Assembly (NCBI RefSeq): GCF_002735305.1
Contig: NZ_PDYG01000134.1
Coordinates: 1-64,000 of the forward strand
DNA length: 64,000 nt
Source of the DNA: Agathobacter ruminis
GTDB taxonomy: Bacteria > Bacillota > Clostridia > Lachnospirales > Lachnospiraceae
Reading direction: 5' to 3'
The position numbers and the translations under genes are program-made. Below, piece by piece: positions 26,976 to 34,589 of this stretch. The notes beneath the pieces were generated by a model. That model saw nothing but the letters and a program-made list of their open reading frames with translations. It was not told the origin of the DNA and did not search any database. Numbering within the stretch: the stretch's first letter is position 1; the number at the start of each line of letters is the position of its first letter.

Positions 26976-27077
26976 CTCGGTAAAAAAATAAAAAATACCG
27001 ATAAATACCTTGACTATAATACGAAATAAGGATAAGATGTTTAAGCAAATATAGGTCAAAACTCAAAAATTACCGAG
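26976..27077 (+). promoter_or_regulatory. Promoter and candidate operator of the AbiE-like pair
   Basis: TTGACT (27010-27015), a 17-base spacer and TAAGAT (27033-27038). The region is flanked by the inverted words CTCGGTAA (26976-26983) and TTACCGAG (27070-27077), with a partial TACCGATA between them. AbiEi antitoxins are known to autorepress through inverted repeats, so this fits a self-regulated operon. Confidence 0.6.
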
Positions 27078-27087
27078 GTTTACAAAG

Positions 27088-27630
27088 ATGATCTTATCAT
27101 ACAAGGAAGCAGCGCAGAAATGTGGGAACGATTATAACTTGATAAAAGCTGTGTCTGATGGATGCCTCTTCAAGCAAGAAGAAGGCGTTTATTCAACGGA
27201 GCGATTTGTGCCAGAAATCGGGATTGTTACGAAGAAATATCCCAAGGCTGTGATTACCGGAGAATACGCTTTTTATGTCCATGGCCTGACTAATGTTATA
27301 CCTGAAAAATATGATCTTGCCACACCGTCCAAGGCAGCGCCCATGACGGATCCGCGTGTCAGACAGAGCTACGTAAATGACAAAGTTTTTTCATTAGGCA
27401 TAATTGAAAAAGAGGTGGACGGGGTAAAGGTCAGAATATATGATAAAGAGCGTATGCTCATAGAATTATTACGAAAAAAGAATTCCATGCCATATGATCT
27501 TTACAAAGAAATAATCATGAATTACAGAGAGATAATAAGCAGTCTTGAGATTTGGAGGATCCAGGAATATGCCGCAATCTTTCCGAAGAGCAAGATGATA
27601 GCCAAAGCACTTGATGAGGAGGTTATGTAA
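27088..27630 (+). CDS. AbiEi-like antitoxin / transcriptional regulator
   Basis: A 180-residue protein resembling AbiEi antitoxins. It has a short winged-helix N-terminus (YKEAAQKCGNDYNLIKAV), then the AbiEi body with ITGEYAFYVHGLTNVIPEKYDLATP and IYDKERMLIELLR. In type IV AbiE systems it represses the operon and neutralises the nucleotidyltransferase toxin AbiEii. The toxin gene follows directly (TAA then TTG start) but is broken, so this antitoxin is now an orphan. Confidence 0.8.
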   Translation: MILSYKEAAQKCGNDYNLIKAVSDGCLFKQEEGVYSTERFVPEIGIVTKKYPKAVITGEYAFYVHGLTNVIPEKYDLATPSKAAPMTDPRVRQSYVNDKVFSLGIIEKEVDGVKVRIYDKERMLIELLRKKNSMPYDLYKEIIMNYREIISSLEIWRIQEYAAIFPKSKMIAKALDEEVM

Positions 27631-28070
27631 TTGAATTTACGTGAAATGATGGACGAATATGCGGAGGAGGGGCTTACTAGAGCACTCGCAGCATCTCGCG
27701 TTTGCCAGGATATAGTGCTGAAGGCGCTGGCAGAGGGACCGTTAAGTCGCAGCGTTACCATAAAAGGCGGAGTCGTTATGAGAAGCCTGACAAAGAATAA
27801 CAGAAGAGCGACCAGTGATATTGACCTGGACTTCATTCATTATTCTCTGGATGATGTGGCAATACAAGAGTTTGTTAAAAAACTGAATTGTATAGACGGC
27901 GTCCGGATATGTTTGAAAACTCTGTAGACGATATTGTTAGACGCTTGAAAGGGACATTTAAGGATGAACAGTATCTGAAGAGGGTATCTGAGTCACGTCA
28001 AAGATGGATGGATAACGAAATACATGAGATTTCAAACGGGATAGTGGAATATATACTGAAATTAGGTTAA
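27631..28070 (+). pseudogene. Broken AbiEii-like nucleotidyltransferase toxin
   Basis: The first 98 codons (TTG start at 27631) contain the nucleotidyltransferase core KGGVVMRSLTKNNRRATSD followed by IDLDF, as in AbiEii. At about 27895 the frame changes. The C-terminal part (PDMFENSVDDIVRRLKG onward) continues in another frame to 28070. Together only about 145 residues remain of the 250-300 expected. So an internal deletion has removed the middle and shifted the frame, and the toxin is predicted inactive. Confidence 0.72.
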
Positions 28071-28110
28071 TGAGAATAGATATCTATGTGCAGAGTGCAG
28101 ATGTTTGGGA

Positions 28111-28191
28111 GCAGATATTCCGTCTTATGAACTGATAGGAACAACGCTGCGGATTCGTTTCCGTGCTTTGGAACTTTGGCACTTAAGATAA
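28111..28191 (+). pseudogene. Possible C-terminal fragment of an AlbA_2-type ATP-binding protein
   Basis: In one frame GADIPSYELIGTTLRIRF... reads like the end of AlbA_2/HATPase_4 proteins. It has no start, is very short, and is followed by a stop. The rest of the interval 28071-28299 is a promoter and otherwise empty. Confidence 0.35.
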
Positions 28192-28237
28192 TTGAAATAG
28201 TATGCGTAGATATGTTTATAGTCGACGAAAAAAGATA

Positions 28238-28266
28238 TTGACAGTGCATATCATGACGAGTATATT
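28238..28266 (+). promoter_or_regulatory. Promoter of the leader-peptide attenuator
   Basis: TTGACA (28238-28243), 17 bases, TATATT (28261-28266). ATTAG/CTAAT dyad symmetry overlaps the -10 box. Confidence 0.8.
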
Positions 28267-28299
28267 AGTCTCTAATAACTCGAAAGGATAATCTGTGAC

Positions 28300-28413
28300 A
28301 TGAAGAATTATTTCCTTGTCTCCAATACAGTCACTACCCAGCCCACTAAAGAAGCCAGCGGGTTTATTTCTGTATGCAAGATAAGGTCGAGTTATAAGAT
28401 GAAATCTAAGTGA
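28300..28413 (+). CDS. 37-residue leader peptide
   Basis: An ORF with GAAAGGATAATC upstream, starting MKNYFLVSNTVTTQPTKEAS and ending KMKSK. It lies between a consensus promoter and a terminator whose left arm can pair with the peptide's own 3' coding region. Leader ORFs of this kind regulate antibiotic-resistance or ribosome-related genes by ribosome stalling. Which inducer applied here is unknown. Confidence 0.6.
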   Translation: MKNYFLVSNTVTTQPTKEASGFISVCKIRSSYKMKSK

Positions 28414-28487
28414 TCGAAGATTTCTTTATACTATTGATCATTAAGACCTTATCAAACCATAAAAGTTTGGTAAGGTCTATTTTTATA
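28380..28487 (+). promoter_or_regulatory. Transcription attenuator (anti-terminator / terminator pair)
   Basis: The terminator hairpin AGACCTTATCAAAC (28444-28457) / GTTTGGTAAGGTCT (28465-28478) is followed by ATTTTTATA. The word GATAAGGTC (28380-28388), inside the leader peptide ORF, is the exact complement of GACCTTATC (28445-28453) in the terminator's left arm. A ribosome position on the leader ORF can therefore choose between the two pairings. AGGAGGG and ATG (28503) follow, the original translation start of the controlled gene. Confidence 0.72.
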
Positions 28488-28502
28488 TCAGGAGGGAAAA
28501 AG

Positions 28503-29011
28503 ATGGAGTGATTGATATAGCTTGCGGAACCGGAGCTGTTTTGCTTTACCTTGCGCAGCATGGGATATTTGCGGATGGTACGGATCTGTCGGAGGCAATG
28601 TGCCGGGCTGCACTCATTAATATTCGTGAGAACCTGGTGGATGGCGGAATGCTGACCTTTAATACATTTGATCCGCACCCGGTCTTCCAGGCACAGCAGA
28701 TGAATACAAAAGACACGGACTATTCTCTGAGACTGGAATATACGAACAAAGAAGGCATGCGTGAGAGACTATATAATGCTATTTCCTATGATCCATATAC
28801 GCAGATCATGAGCGGAAATTGGAAGTTTGAAACGCTGGACGATAACGGAGCAGTAATCGGAGAAAGGGTTCGCCCTTTGAAAATGCGTCAGACTTATCGG
28901 CAGGAAATGCGGTATCTGCTGGAACTGACAGGATTTGAGATAGTAAACGTTTATGGCGGATACAACAAAGAGTCCGGAGAAGGTTCGGCGAAAATGTTAT
29001 TTGGTGCGTAA
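28503..29011 (+). pseudogene. Decapitated and internally deleted SAM methyltransferase
   Basis: After AGGAGGGAAAAAG the ATG at 28503 meets a TGA at its third codon. One frame over, from GTG 28508, the sequence VIDIACGTGAVLLYLAQHG is a class I methyltransferase SAM motif without its usual about 40 N-terminal residues. After DLSEAMCRAA it jumps directly to NLVDGGMLTFNTFDPHP, skipping the usual motif II/III segment. The rest runs intact to 29011. So the start region of one gene has been joined to the body of another. Confidence 0.72.
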
Positions 29012-29031
29012 GAAAAAAATAAGGTGAGGAG

Positions 29032-29559
29032 TTGATGATCATGGAAAGAAAAATCGAAACGGAGAGACTTATCTTAAGAACAGTAACCGTGGATGATGCA
29101 GAGGCAATTTTTAAGTGGGCTGCTGATCCTGATGTAAATAAATACCTGATATATCCGCTGCATAAGGACATTAATGTTACCAGGGAATGGCTTAAAAGCA
29201 GAGATATAGACGGTAAGGACGAGTTTGATCTTGGATTTGTGCTCAAGGAGACAGGAGAACTTATAGGGCAAGGTGGCTTATTTTACCATGGTGATCTGGA
29301 TGCCTGGTCGATTGGTTATAATCTGAGAAAAGACTACTGGGGACAGGGACTGGTACCTGAAGCCATACAGGCAATCATCGACTATGTGGATAAAGAAAAG
29401 GGTGTTCGTGCCATTGTGGGTGAGTTTGCAAAAGAAAACAGTAAGAGCAGGCGCGTAATGGAGAAGCTTGGAATGACCTATTGGAAAGACGGGCAGTATT
29501 CCAAATTTGACGGAAGCGTTACTTTTGAGGCTTGCTGGTACAAAAAGGAGTACAGATAA
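29032..29559 (+). CDS. GNAT acetyltransferase (RimJ/RimL type)
   Basis: A 175-residue GNAT enzyme beginning KIETERLILRTVTVDDAEAI, with the acetyl-CoA loop in NLRKDYWGQGLVPEAIQAI and ENSKSRRVMEKLGM. It is complete and looks functional. Family members acetylate protein N-termini or small molecules; the substrate is unknown. It starts 20 bp after the methyltransferase remnant with AAGGTGAGGAG upstream. Confidence 0.88.
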   Translation: MMIMERKIETERLILRTVTVDDAEAIFKWAADPDVNKYLIYPLHKDINVTREWLKSRDIDGKDEFDLGFVLKETGELIGQGGLFYHGDLDAWSIGYNLRKDYWGQGLVPEAIQAIIDYVDKEKGVRAIVGEFAKENSKSRRVMEKLGMTYWKDGQYSKFDGSVTFEACWYKKEYR

Positions 29560-29693
29560 ATGGGAACATTAATTCGAAGGGCTATGAATGACATCGCATT
29601 CTTACCCCGAAAGGATGTTTAAATCCTGAATGGAAACAGGTTTAATTGGTGATAGAAATAGACTAAGACAAATCGCGGATTGGAGGGGAAACC

Positions 29694-30140
29694 ATGTTAG
29701 AAATTTTAAAAGCGAGGTTTCAGGATAATAAGAATCTTCATATGGAACTGAGTTGGCCTGATGTGGAGAAACGTTTGCTTGAGCATCCGGACTCCGTGGA
29801 CGTTTTGAGAAGGATGGAGGAGAGCGGCGGAGAACCGGATACCATCGGCTATGACGAAAAGGCATTACAGGGGCGTGCTAAAAACCCGCCGTCAGGCAGC
29901 GCCGAAAGGAAAGCAAAAGAAATCGGCGTTTTGATCATGACGGAGGAACTCTATCGCCGACTGCAAAGTCTCGGGGAATTTGATTTGAAAACGTCAAGTT
30001 GGATCACTACTCCGGATGATATTCGCGACAAGGGCGGTGCATTGTTCTGCGAACGACGTTACGGAACGGTTTTCACATTTCATAACGGGGCGGATTCGTA
30101 CTATTCCGTGCGCGGGTTCAGAGGTTATACTCTTATATAA
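29694..30140 (+). CDS. DUF4256 family protein with internal deletion
   Basis: 148 residues. It starts LKARFQDNKNLHMELSWPDVE and ends ALFCERRYGTVFTFHNGADS followed by YYSVRGFRG, both diagnostic of DUF4256. Family members are about 180 residues and carry a conserved block between GGEPDTIGYD and the E-KAL segment. That block, about 30 residues, is missing while the frame is preserved. It may be non-functional; the function of the family is unknown. GGAGGGG precedes the ATG. Interval 29560-29693 holds no gene. Confidence 0.72.
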   Translation: MLEILKARFQDNKNLHMELSWPDVEKRLLEHPDSVDVLRRMEESGGEPDTIGYDEKALQGRAKNPPSGSAERKAKEIGVLIMTEELYRRLQSLGEFDLKTSSWITTPDDIRDKGGALFCERRYGTVFTFHNGADSYYSVRGFRGYTLI

Positions 30141-30146
30141 ATTCAA

Positions 30147-30284
30147 GTGAACGAGGGCATGCTTTTGGAAAATATGGTTGCTCAGAATTTGAGAGCGAAC
30201 GGACGTCGTGCCTATTACTACAAGGAAACAAGTAAAGATACCAAAAAGACTGTAATGGAAATAGATGGTGATTATGGCAGCTAG
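30147..30284 (+). pseudogene. Fragment of a DUF4143 / AAA ATPase protein
   Basis: An open frame without a proper start reads NEGMLLENMVAQNLRANGRR and then AYYYKETSKDTKKTVMEID. This matches the DUF4143 C-terminal region of AAA_14-type ATPases, which are about 400 residues. Only about 45 residues are left. The 3' end of the fragment overlaps the start of the adenosine deaminase gene. Confidence 0.6.
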
Positions 30285-31227
30285 TTTATTTGCTGAAGGA
30301 CTAATTGAGAATAATATAAACAAACTTTTGAAGGCTCCTAAGAGTGATCTTCATAACCATTCAACTAAGGGATGCAGGCTTAAGTGGGTTGAAGAGCAAA
30401 CGGGTCATTCTTTTCCCGCCCCTCCGGAAACCTTTGATGGTCTTGAGGGTATGCATAAATGGTTCACTACCTATGTCAAACCCTTTTGCTCAGGAGAGGA
30501 AGGCATAGTCTTTAGATGGGAGGGGGCGTTTGCTGAAGCAGGGCGCAACAATATTAAAAGGCTTGCAATGAATTTCGGGGCTACGGAGATTGAACTTGTA
30601 GGAGGAATTGATAAATTCAGGGAACTGATTCAGGGTTTTCACATGAAATACTGCCTGGAAACAGTTTTTGAACCGGAACTTACCTATATATCAGCGTGCG
30701 ATATCGATTCTGCGACAGATTCAATTGATGAGTATATAAAGACCGGATTCTTTAAGTCACTCGATGTCTGCGGCGGCGAGAATATTCGACCATTTGAAGC
30801 TTTTATTCCCCTGTATCGAAAAGCTGAACATTACGGTCTTACTAAGATAATACATGTTGGTGAGTCGGGATCTGCAGATGATGTGAGAAAAGCAGTTGAA
30901 GTGCTGGGACTTGATGAAGTTCATCACGGGATTGGCGCTGCCACATCAAAAGATACCATGCGATTTTTGGCGGATAATCACATACAGCTCAATGTTTGTC
31001 CCTCGAGCAATGTGATGCTTCGCTATGCCAAAGATTATGAGCATCATCCAATAAAGACGCTGGTTGAAAATGGCGTTGAGGTGACAATCAATACCGATGA
31101 TCTTCTGATTTTCAATAGCTCTATAGAGAATGAATATCTCAAGCTTTACAAGGCAGGAACTTTATCGGTGGAGCAGTTGGAAGAAATAAGACTCAGGGGA
31201 TTGAACGGGAAAAGGGAACTACTGTGA
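30265..31227 (+). CDS. Adenosine deaminase-like metallohydrolase
   Basis: 320 residues. The metal and catalytic motifs of the adenosine/AMP deaminase family are in order: SDLHNHSTKG (HxH), IIHVGES (His-Gly-Glu), VHHGIGAA (His) and VTINTDDLLIF (Asp-Asp). LNVCPSSNVML is the family's typical strand. The length is close to normal. The first about nine residues may come from the fused upstream remnant; ATG 30274 is an alternative start. Purine salvage is the default role, but the sequence is distant, and its location in a decaying island leaves other nucleoside substrates possible. Confidence 0.82.
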   Translation: MVIMAASLFAEGLIENNINKLLKAPKSDLHNHSTKGCRLKWVEEQTGHSFPAPPETFDGLEGMHKWFTTYVKPFCSGEEGIVFRWEGAFAEAGRNNIKRLAMNFGATEIELVGGIDKFRELIQGFHMKYCLETVFEPELTYISACDIDSATDSIDEYIKTGFFKSLDVCGGENIRPFEAFIPLYRKAEHYGLTKIIHVGESGSADDVRKAVEVLGLDEVHHGIGAATSKDTMRFLADNHIQLNVCPSSNVMLRYAKDYEHHPIKTLVENGVEVTINTDDLLIFNSSIENEYLKLYKAGTLSVEQLEEIRLRGLNGKRELL

Positions 31228-31305
31228 AGATATATTGCAGTAAAACTCGCTATGGAGGGTGAAGTGTATGAGGAGTATAGAAAAGTATAAGAAATACTTT
31301 ACCCT

Positions 31306-32010
31306 TTACGATGGTCTTTTCAAATAGTACCCTTGAAAAAAATCTGCTCCTAATTCCTTCATTGTTTCAAACTCGCCTTCGGTCTCGATTCCTTCGGCGA
31401 CCACGCTTATTTTTCTTGCATGAAATGTATCAATTATTTCGCGCAATTGTTCCTGTCTGTACGTATCTTTATCAATATCAGTCAGTAATGTCCGATCTAT
31501 CTTTACAATATCAGGGTTAGCAGCATCGATCACATCAAAATTATTAATGCCTGTACCAAAATCATCTATGGCAATCAGGTTATTATTAATATCTGCATAT
31601 TTTCTTTTTATCTGCGCAATTTCAACTGATAAATAAGGGTATTCCAGTGACTCCAAAATCATTGCATTCTTTTGTCCGCCATAGTATGAAATAAAAGCAT
31701 CAACTTCCTCTTTACTAAAACATTCACTGGGAAATGTATTAATCGATAAGTATTCCTTATATCCCCTGATAAAATATGCTTGAGTTGCACCAAATAAAGT
31801 AGCAACCTCTAATACATGTAATTTGTCCTGCTTTTCATATTCCGCTATAAGTTCAGTTACATCCATATCGTGGGGCCTCATAAGTGCTTCCCACGCGTAG
31901 ACAGTCTTTCCATCTGGGTAAAATATGGGCTGAAAGACATAATCTATTTTCAATTCATTTAAAGCAGCTAAGATATCTTTGGATAATGGTAGATCATCAT
32001 AATAAATCAT
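31306..32010 (-). CDS. Stand-alone EAL-domain protein (putative c-di-GMP phosphodiesterase)
   Basis: A 234-residue EAL domain without a sensor. It has YAWEALMRP, INTFPSE (where N is the metal-ligand Asn), AIDDFGTGINNF, VKIDRTLL, VAEGIET and FFQGYYLKRP. Position 2 of the metal site reads LESLEY rather than the usual EITE. The other listed residues are conserved, so activity is plausible. It is encoded opposite to the other island genes. About 100 bp of AT-rich promoter DNA lies upstream. Confidence 0.82.
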   Translation of the reverse strand: MIYYDDLPLSKDILAALNELKIDYVFQPIFYPDGKTVYAWEALMRPHDMDVTELIAEYEKQDKLHVLEVATLFGATQAYFIRGYKEYLSINTFPSECFSKEEVDAFISYYGGQKNAMILESLEYPYLSVEIAQIKRKYADINNNLIAIDDFGTGINNFDVIDAANPDIVKIDRTLLTDIDKDTYRQEQLREIIDTFHARKISVVAEGIETEGEFETMKELGADFFQGYYLKRPS

Positions 32011-32199
32011 AATATTTCCTTGCCTTTACAGTTGACATATTTTTCGCCACTCCTACAACAATATAGTATCATTATAAGACCAATAAATAAATGTATTATA
32101 GATAAATAATTGATAAAACGGAAAATAAGAAATCAGCCGCATACAGTAGCCCTGAGCTTTCTACCGTACGCAGCAGGTAAATAGCAACTTGAAGGAGAA

Positions 32200-32373
32200 A
32201 TGCCTAAAATACGGCATTTTCACTTCATTAATAGTTCTCAAAGAGATAATCAATCTGCATTGCAGATGCTTGTTTCTTTGGAAAAGTTCAAAGATCTATT
32301 ACCGGATGCCTATATGGCTTCCGGTTTTCTATTTAATTCGTTCCTATTAGGAATTAAAAATTTTACTTTATGA
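32200..32373 (+). pseudogene. 57-codon ORF, possible transposase remnant
   Basis: GAAGGAG precedes an ATG, giving MPKIRHFHFINSSQRDNQSA and LVSLEKFKDLLPDAYMASGFLF. The FKDLLPD-type segment recalls DDE transposases of IS1182-like elements, but the match is short and by eye. The ATTACCGGATGCC/GGCTTCCGGT hairpin at about 32300 lies inside it. Interval 32011-32199 holds only the EAL gene's promoter side. Confidence 0.3.
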
Positions 32374-32463
32374 GCCTATGAAGTTCTACTCAGGTGAGTC
32401 GATTGGCTTGTACTTGGCTTATTTTTTGGCATATGTTTCTAAATTGCATGACTGAAAACCCGG

Positions 32464-32920
32464 AAATGCTCTGTTTGAGTCAACCAAAGCAGGCCAAAGG
32501 GTTGACCTCTACCCAAGAAATGTTCAATATGAGTCAACCAGCGTTGGCCGAGGAGTTGACCTCAAACCAAGAAATGTCCAATATGAGTCAACCAAAGCTG
32601 GCTGAAGAGTTGACCTCAAACCAAGAATTGTTCAATATGAGTCAACCAAAGCTGGCCGAAGAGTTGACCTCAACCTAAGAATTATCCAATATGAGTCAAC
32701 TAACGATAAAGTGGGGCTTGACTTCAAAACAAGTATTCTGCTAATATAAGTCAACCAGTTATGGTTCAGGGCATGACCCAAATCAAAAAATATACAATAT
32801 GAGTCAACCAGCGCAGCTCGAAGAGTTGACCTCAAACCAAGTATTCTACTAATTGAGTCATATGTAGATGAAAAAGGATATGACTTAATCTCGAAATTGT
32901 CATATTTGAATCAATCAAGA
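32464..32920. repeat. Minisatellite, nine units of 53-55 bp
   Basis: Unit starts (GAGTCAA or close variants) fall at 32477, 32531, 32585, 32639, 32693, about 32748, 32801, 32855 and 32908. Units 1-4 are about 90% alike and the later ones decay. Each unit carries GTCAA and TTGAC about 20 bases apart, so each can form a small hairpin. Units 1-4 happen to be open as an 18-residue peptide repeat (NMSQPKLAEELTSNQELF). No CRISPR-type unique spacers are present, and no known element is recognised. Confidence 0.9.
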
Positions 32921-33060
32921 TTTCTCGGATAAAGTACTTTTCAACAAATTAAATGTTTTCAATAGAAGAGAACAGTTTCTATCACTGAAAAGAATTATAA
33001 TAAAAGCTATTCAAAAACAATTTCCATAAAATGATTTCAATAAAACGATTCTAATTAAAG

Positions 33061-33105
33061 ACCTTCCAACAAAAGACCTTCCAACAAAAGACCTTCCAAC
33101 AAAGG
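33061..33105. repeat. Three tandem 15-bp units
   Basis: ACCTTCCAACAAAAG is repeated at 33061, 33076 and 33091 (last unit with one change), directly before the three-hairpin element. The interval 32920-33060 is AT-rich and holds nothing else visible. Confidence 0.9.
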
Positions 33106-33113
33106 GCTTTTAT

Positions 33114-33242
33114 TCAAGTCTCGCTCGCGAGACTTGGCGCGAGATTTGCGTCAGCGTAGCTGACATATTTCATATGCAAATCTCTGCGCATCCTCGCGGA
33201 GCGTTTATCTCAGTCGGAGATTGTAACCCCGACTGAGATAAA
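33114..33242 (-). repeat. Three-hairpin element, copy B
   Basis: On the minus strand it is identical to copy C (41693-41821) except for one base in the linker after hairpin 1. It has three hairpins: TTTATCTCAGTCGG/CCGACTGAGATAAA; GAGATTTGC/GCAAATCTC with inner GTCAGC/GCTGAC; CAAGTCTCGC/GCGAGACTTG. It lies 5' of the PD-(D/E)XK-like gene, with hairpin 1 nearest to that gene. Confidence 0.88.
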
Positions 33243-33312
33243 CAACTCTCAAAAACCAAGCATAAATAATTGCTGTTTCATAGATAACAAAATAGAAAAG
33301 GGGGACAAATAT

Positions 33313-34101
33313 TTGTATGGATTAAGAGAATTGCTCTTAAAAGAGCAAAAACATCTGCAAAGTATCATAACAAAGGTAAAGAATGATATGATTGCGACAC
33401 CGGAAGGGCGCCTTCGAATATCGGTAGATCATGGTGTCGCCAGATACTATCAGTGTATAGATGACAGGAATGGTGAATACATCCCAAGAGATAATGTGCA
33501 GCTTCCTCGTCAGCTGGCGCAGAAAGCATATAATGAAGCTGTACTTAAGAACGCAAATGCAAGGGCTAGGCATATTGCTGCAATTCTTAAAGATTATAAT
33601 GATGATGAGATTGAGCAACTATTTATGTCGTTACATCCGGAAAGGCAAAAACTAATTACTCCTGTAGAACCAACATTCAGCCAATTGCAAGAACGATGGT
33701 ATTCAGAAGCGTATGAAGGAAAAACATTCAAGGAAGGAACCCCTTTAATTCTTACGGAGAAGGGAGAACGCGTGCGCTCGAAGTCAGAGAAAATCCTTGC
33801 AGATTACTTTTACAGAAACAACATTCTGTACCAGTATGAAAAGCCCTTAAAACTTGTTGGATATGGAACGGTTTACCCAGACTTTACATTTCTTTCGAGA
33901 AGATTGCAAAGAGAGATTTATTGGGAGCACGAAGGAATGATGGATAAAGCTGATTATGCCATTACAGCAATCAAAAAACTCAATAGTTATCAAATGAACG
34001 GGATTATGCCGGGGGAACGCTTGATTCTTACATTTGAGACCGAACAGTATGTTCTGAATTCAAAGATTGTAGGTGAATTGGTGGATCGATATTTAAGATA
34101 A
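33313..34101 (+). CDS. Putative PD-(D/E)XK nuclease-like protein
   Basis: 262 residues. The N-terminal half is helical (LRELLLKEQKHLQSIITKVK) with a central basic segment. The C-terminal half reads GERVRSKSEKILADYFYRNN, then YPDFTFLS and IYWEHEGMMDKADY. The E...PDF...E-x-H spacing matches PD-(D/E)XK nucleases of small Firmicutes families. The TTG at 33313 is the start, with AAAAGGGGG eight bases upstream. The role is unknown; defence or mobile-element maintenance is conceivable given the island. Confidence is in the fold, not the function. Confidence 0.6.
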   Translation: MYGLRELLLKEQKHLQSIITKVKNDMIATPEGRLRISVDHGVARYYQCIDDRNGEYIPRDNVQLPRQLAQKAYNEAVLKNANARARHIAAILKDYNDDEIEQLFMSLHPERQKLITPVEPTFSQLQERWYSEAYEGKTFKEGTPLILTEKGERVRSKSEKILADYFYRNNILYQYEKPLKLVGYGTVYPDFTFLSRRLQREIYWEHEGMMDKADYAITAIKKLNSYQMNGIMPGERLILTFETEQYVLNSKIVGELVDRYLR

Positions 34102-34150
34102 GTTAAGAATGATGTAAAAGATGACGGCTCAAAATAATCGGAAAAAAATC

Positions 34151-34206
34151 TTGACAGAGGTGGTTTATTCGGATAAACTAAAAATGTAGTTTATCTGAGT
34201 AAACCA
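34151..34206 (+). promoter_or_regulatory. BlaI-type operator and promoter
   Basis: TTGACA (34151-34156), 17 bases, TAAACT (34174-34179). A near-perfect dyad overlaps it: 34161-34180 (TGGTTTATTCGGATAAACTA) against 34187-34206, with 18 of 20 positions matching. BlaI/MecI repressors bind such dyads over their own promoter, so autoregulation is expected. Confidence 0.85.
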
Positions 34207-34223
34207 AAAGGAGGGAGGCAAAT

Positions 34224-34589
34224 ATGAAAGATTTTGAACTCGGGGCAATACAGGAGCGCTTTGCTGATATCGTGTGGGAGCATGAGCCGATTGCCTCAGG
34301 AGAACTGGCAAAAATATGTGAAAAGCAGTTGAACTGGAAAAAGCCGACAAGTTATACCGTACTTCGAAAACTCTGTGAAAAAGGACTGCTGCAAAACCGG
34401 GATGGTGTAGTAACTTCTCTGGTTTCGCGTGAGGAATTTTATTCGACCAAAAGTGAGCATATAATTGAAGATTCCTATCAGGGATCTCTCCCTTCATTTA
34501 TCGCAGCATTTATATCAAAGAAAGGGATATCGGCTGAAGAAGCTGATGAAATTCAAAAAATGATAGATGCGTTTAAGCGGGAGGTGTGA
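34224..34589 (+). CDS. BlaI/MecI-family repressor
   Basis: A 121-residue Penicillinase_R winged-helix repressor. The wing region is KPTSYTVLRKLCEKGLLQNRD, and the C-terminal helices form the dimer. The family is cut by BlaR1 upon signal. It overlaps the BlaR1-like gene by four bases, so the two are coupled. No beta-lactamase is encoded nearby, so the regulated target is elsewhere or the system senses something else. Confidence 0.88.
   Translation: MKDFELGAIQERFADIVWEHEPIASGELAKICEKQLNWKKPTSYTVLRKLCEKGLLQNRDGVVTSLVSREEFYSTKSEHIIEDSYQGSLPSFIAAFISKKGISAEEADEIQKMIDAFKREV

Noticed and set aside
32394-32678. 94-codon ORF made of 18-residue repeats
   Set aside because: No ribosome site. The frame exists only because the 54-bp repeat unit is a multiple of three, and it closes as soon as unit length drifts. 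Annotated as a minisatellite instead.
32464-32920. CRISPR array
   Set aside because: Whole units are alike. There are no constant repeats separated by unique spacers and no cas genes.
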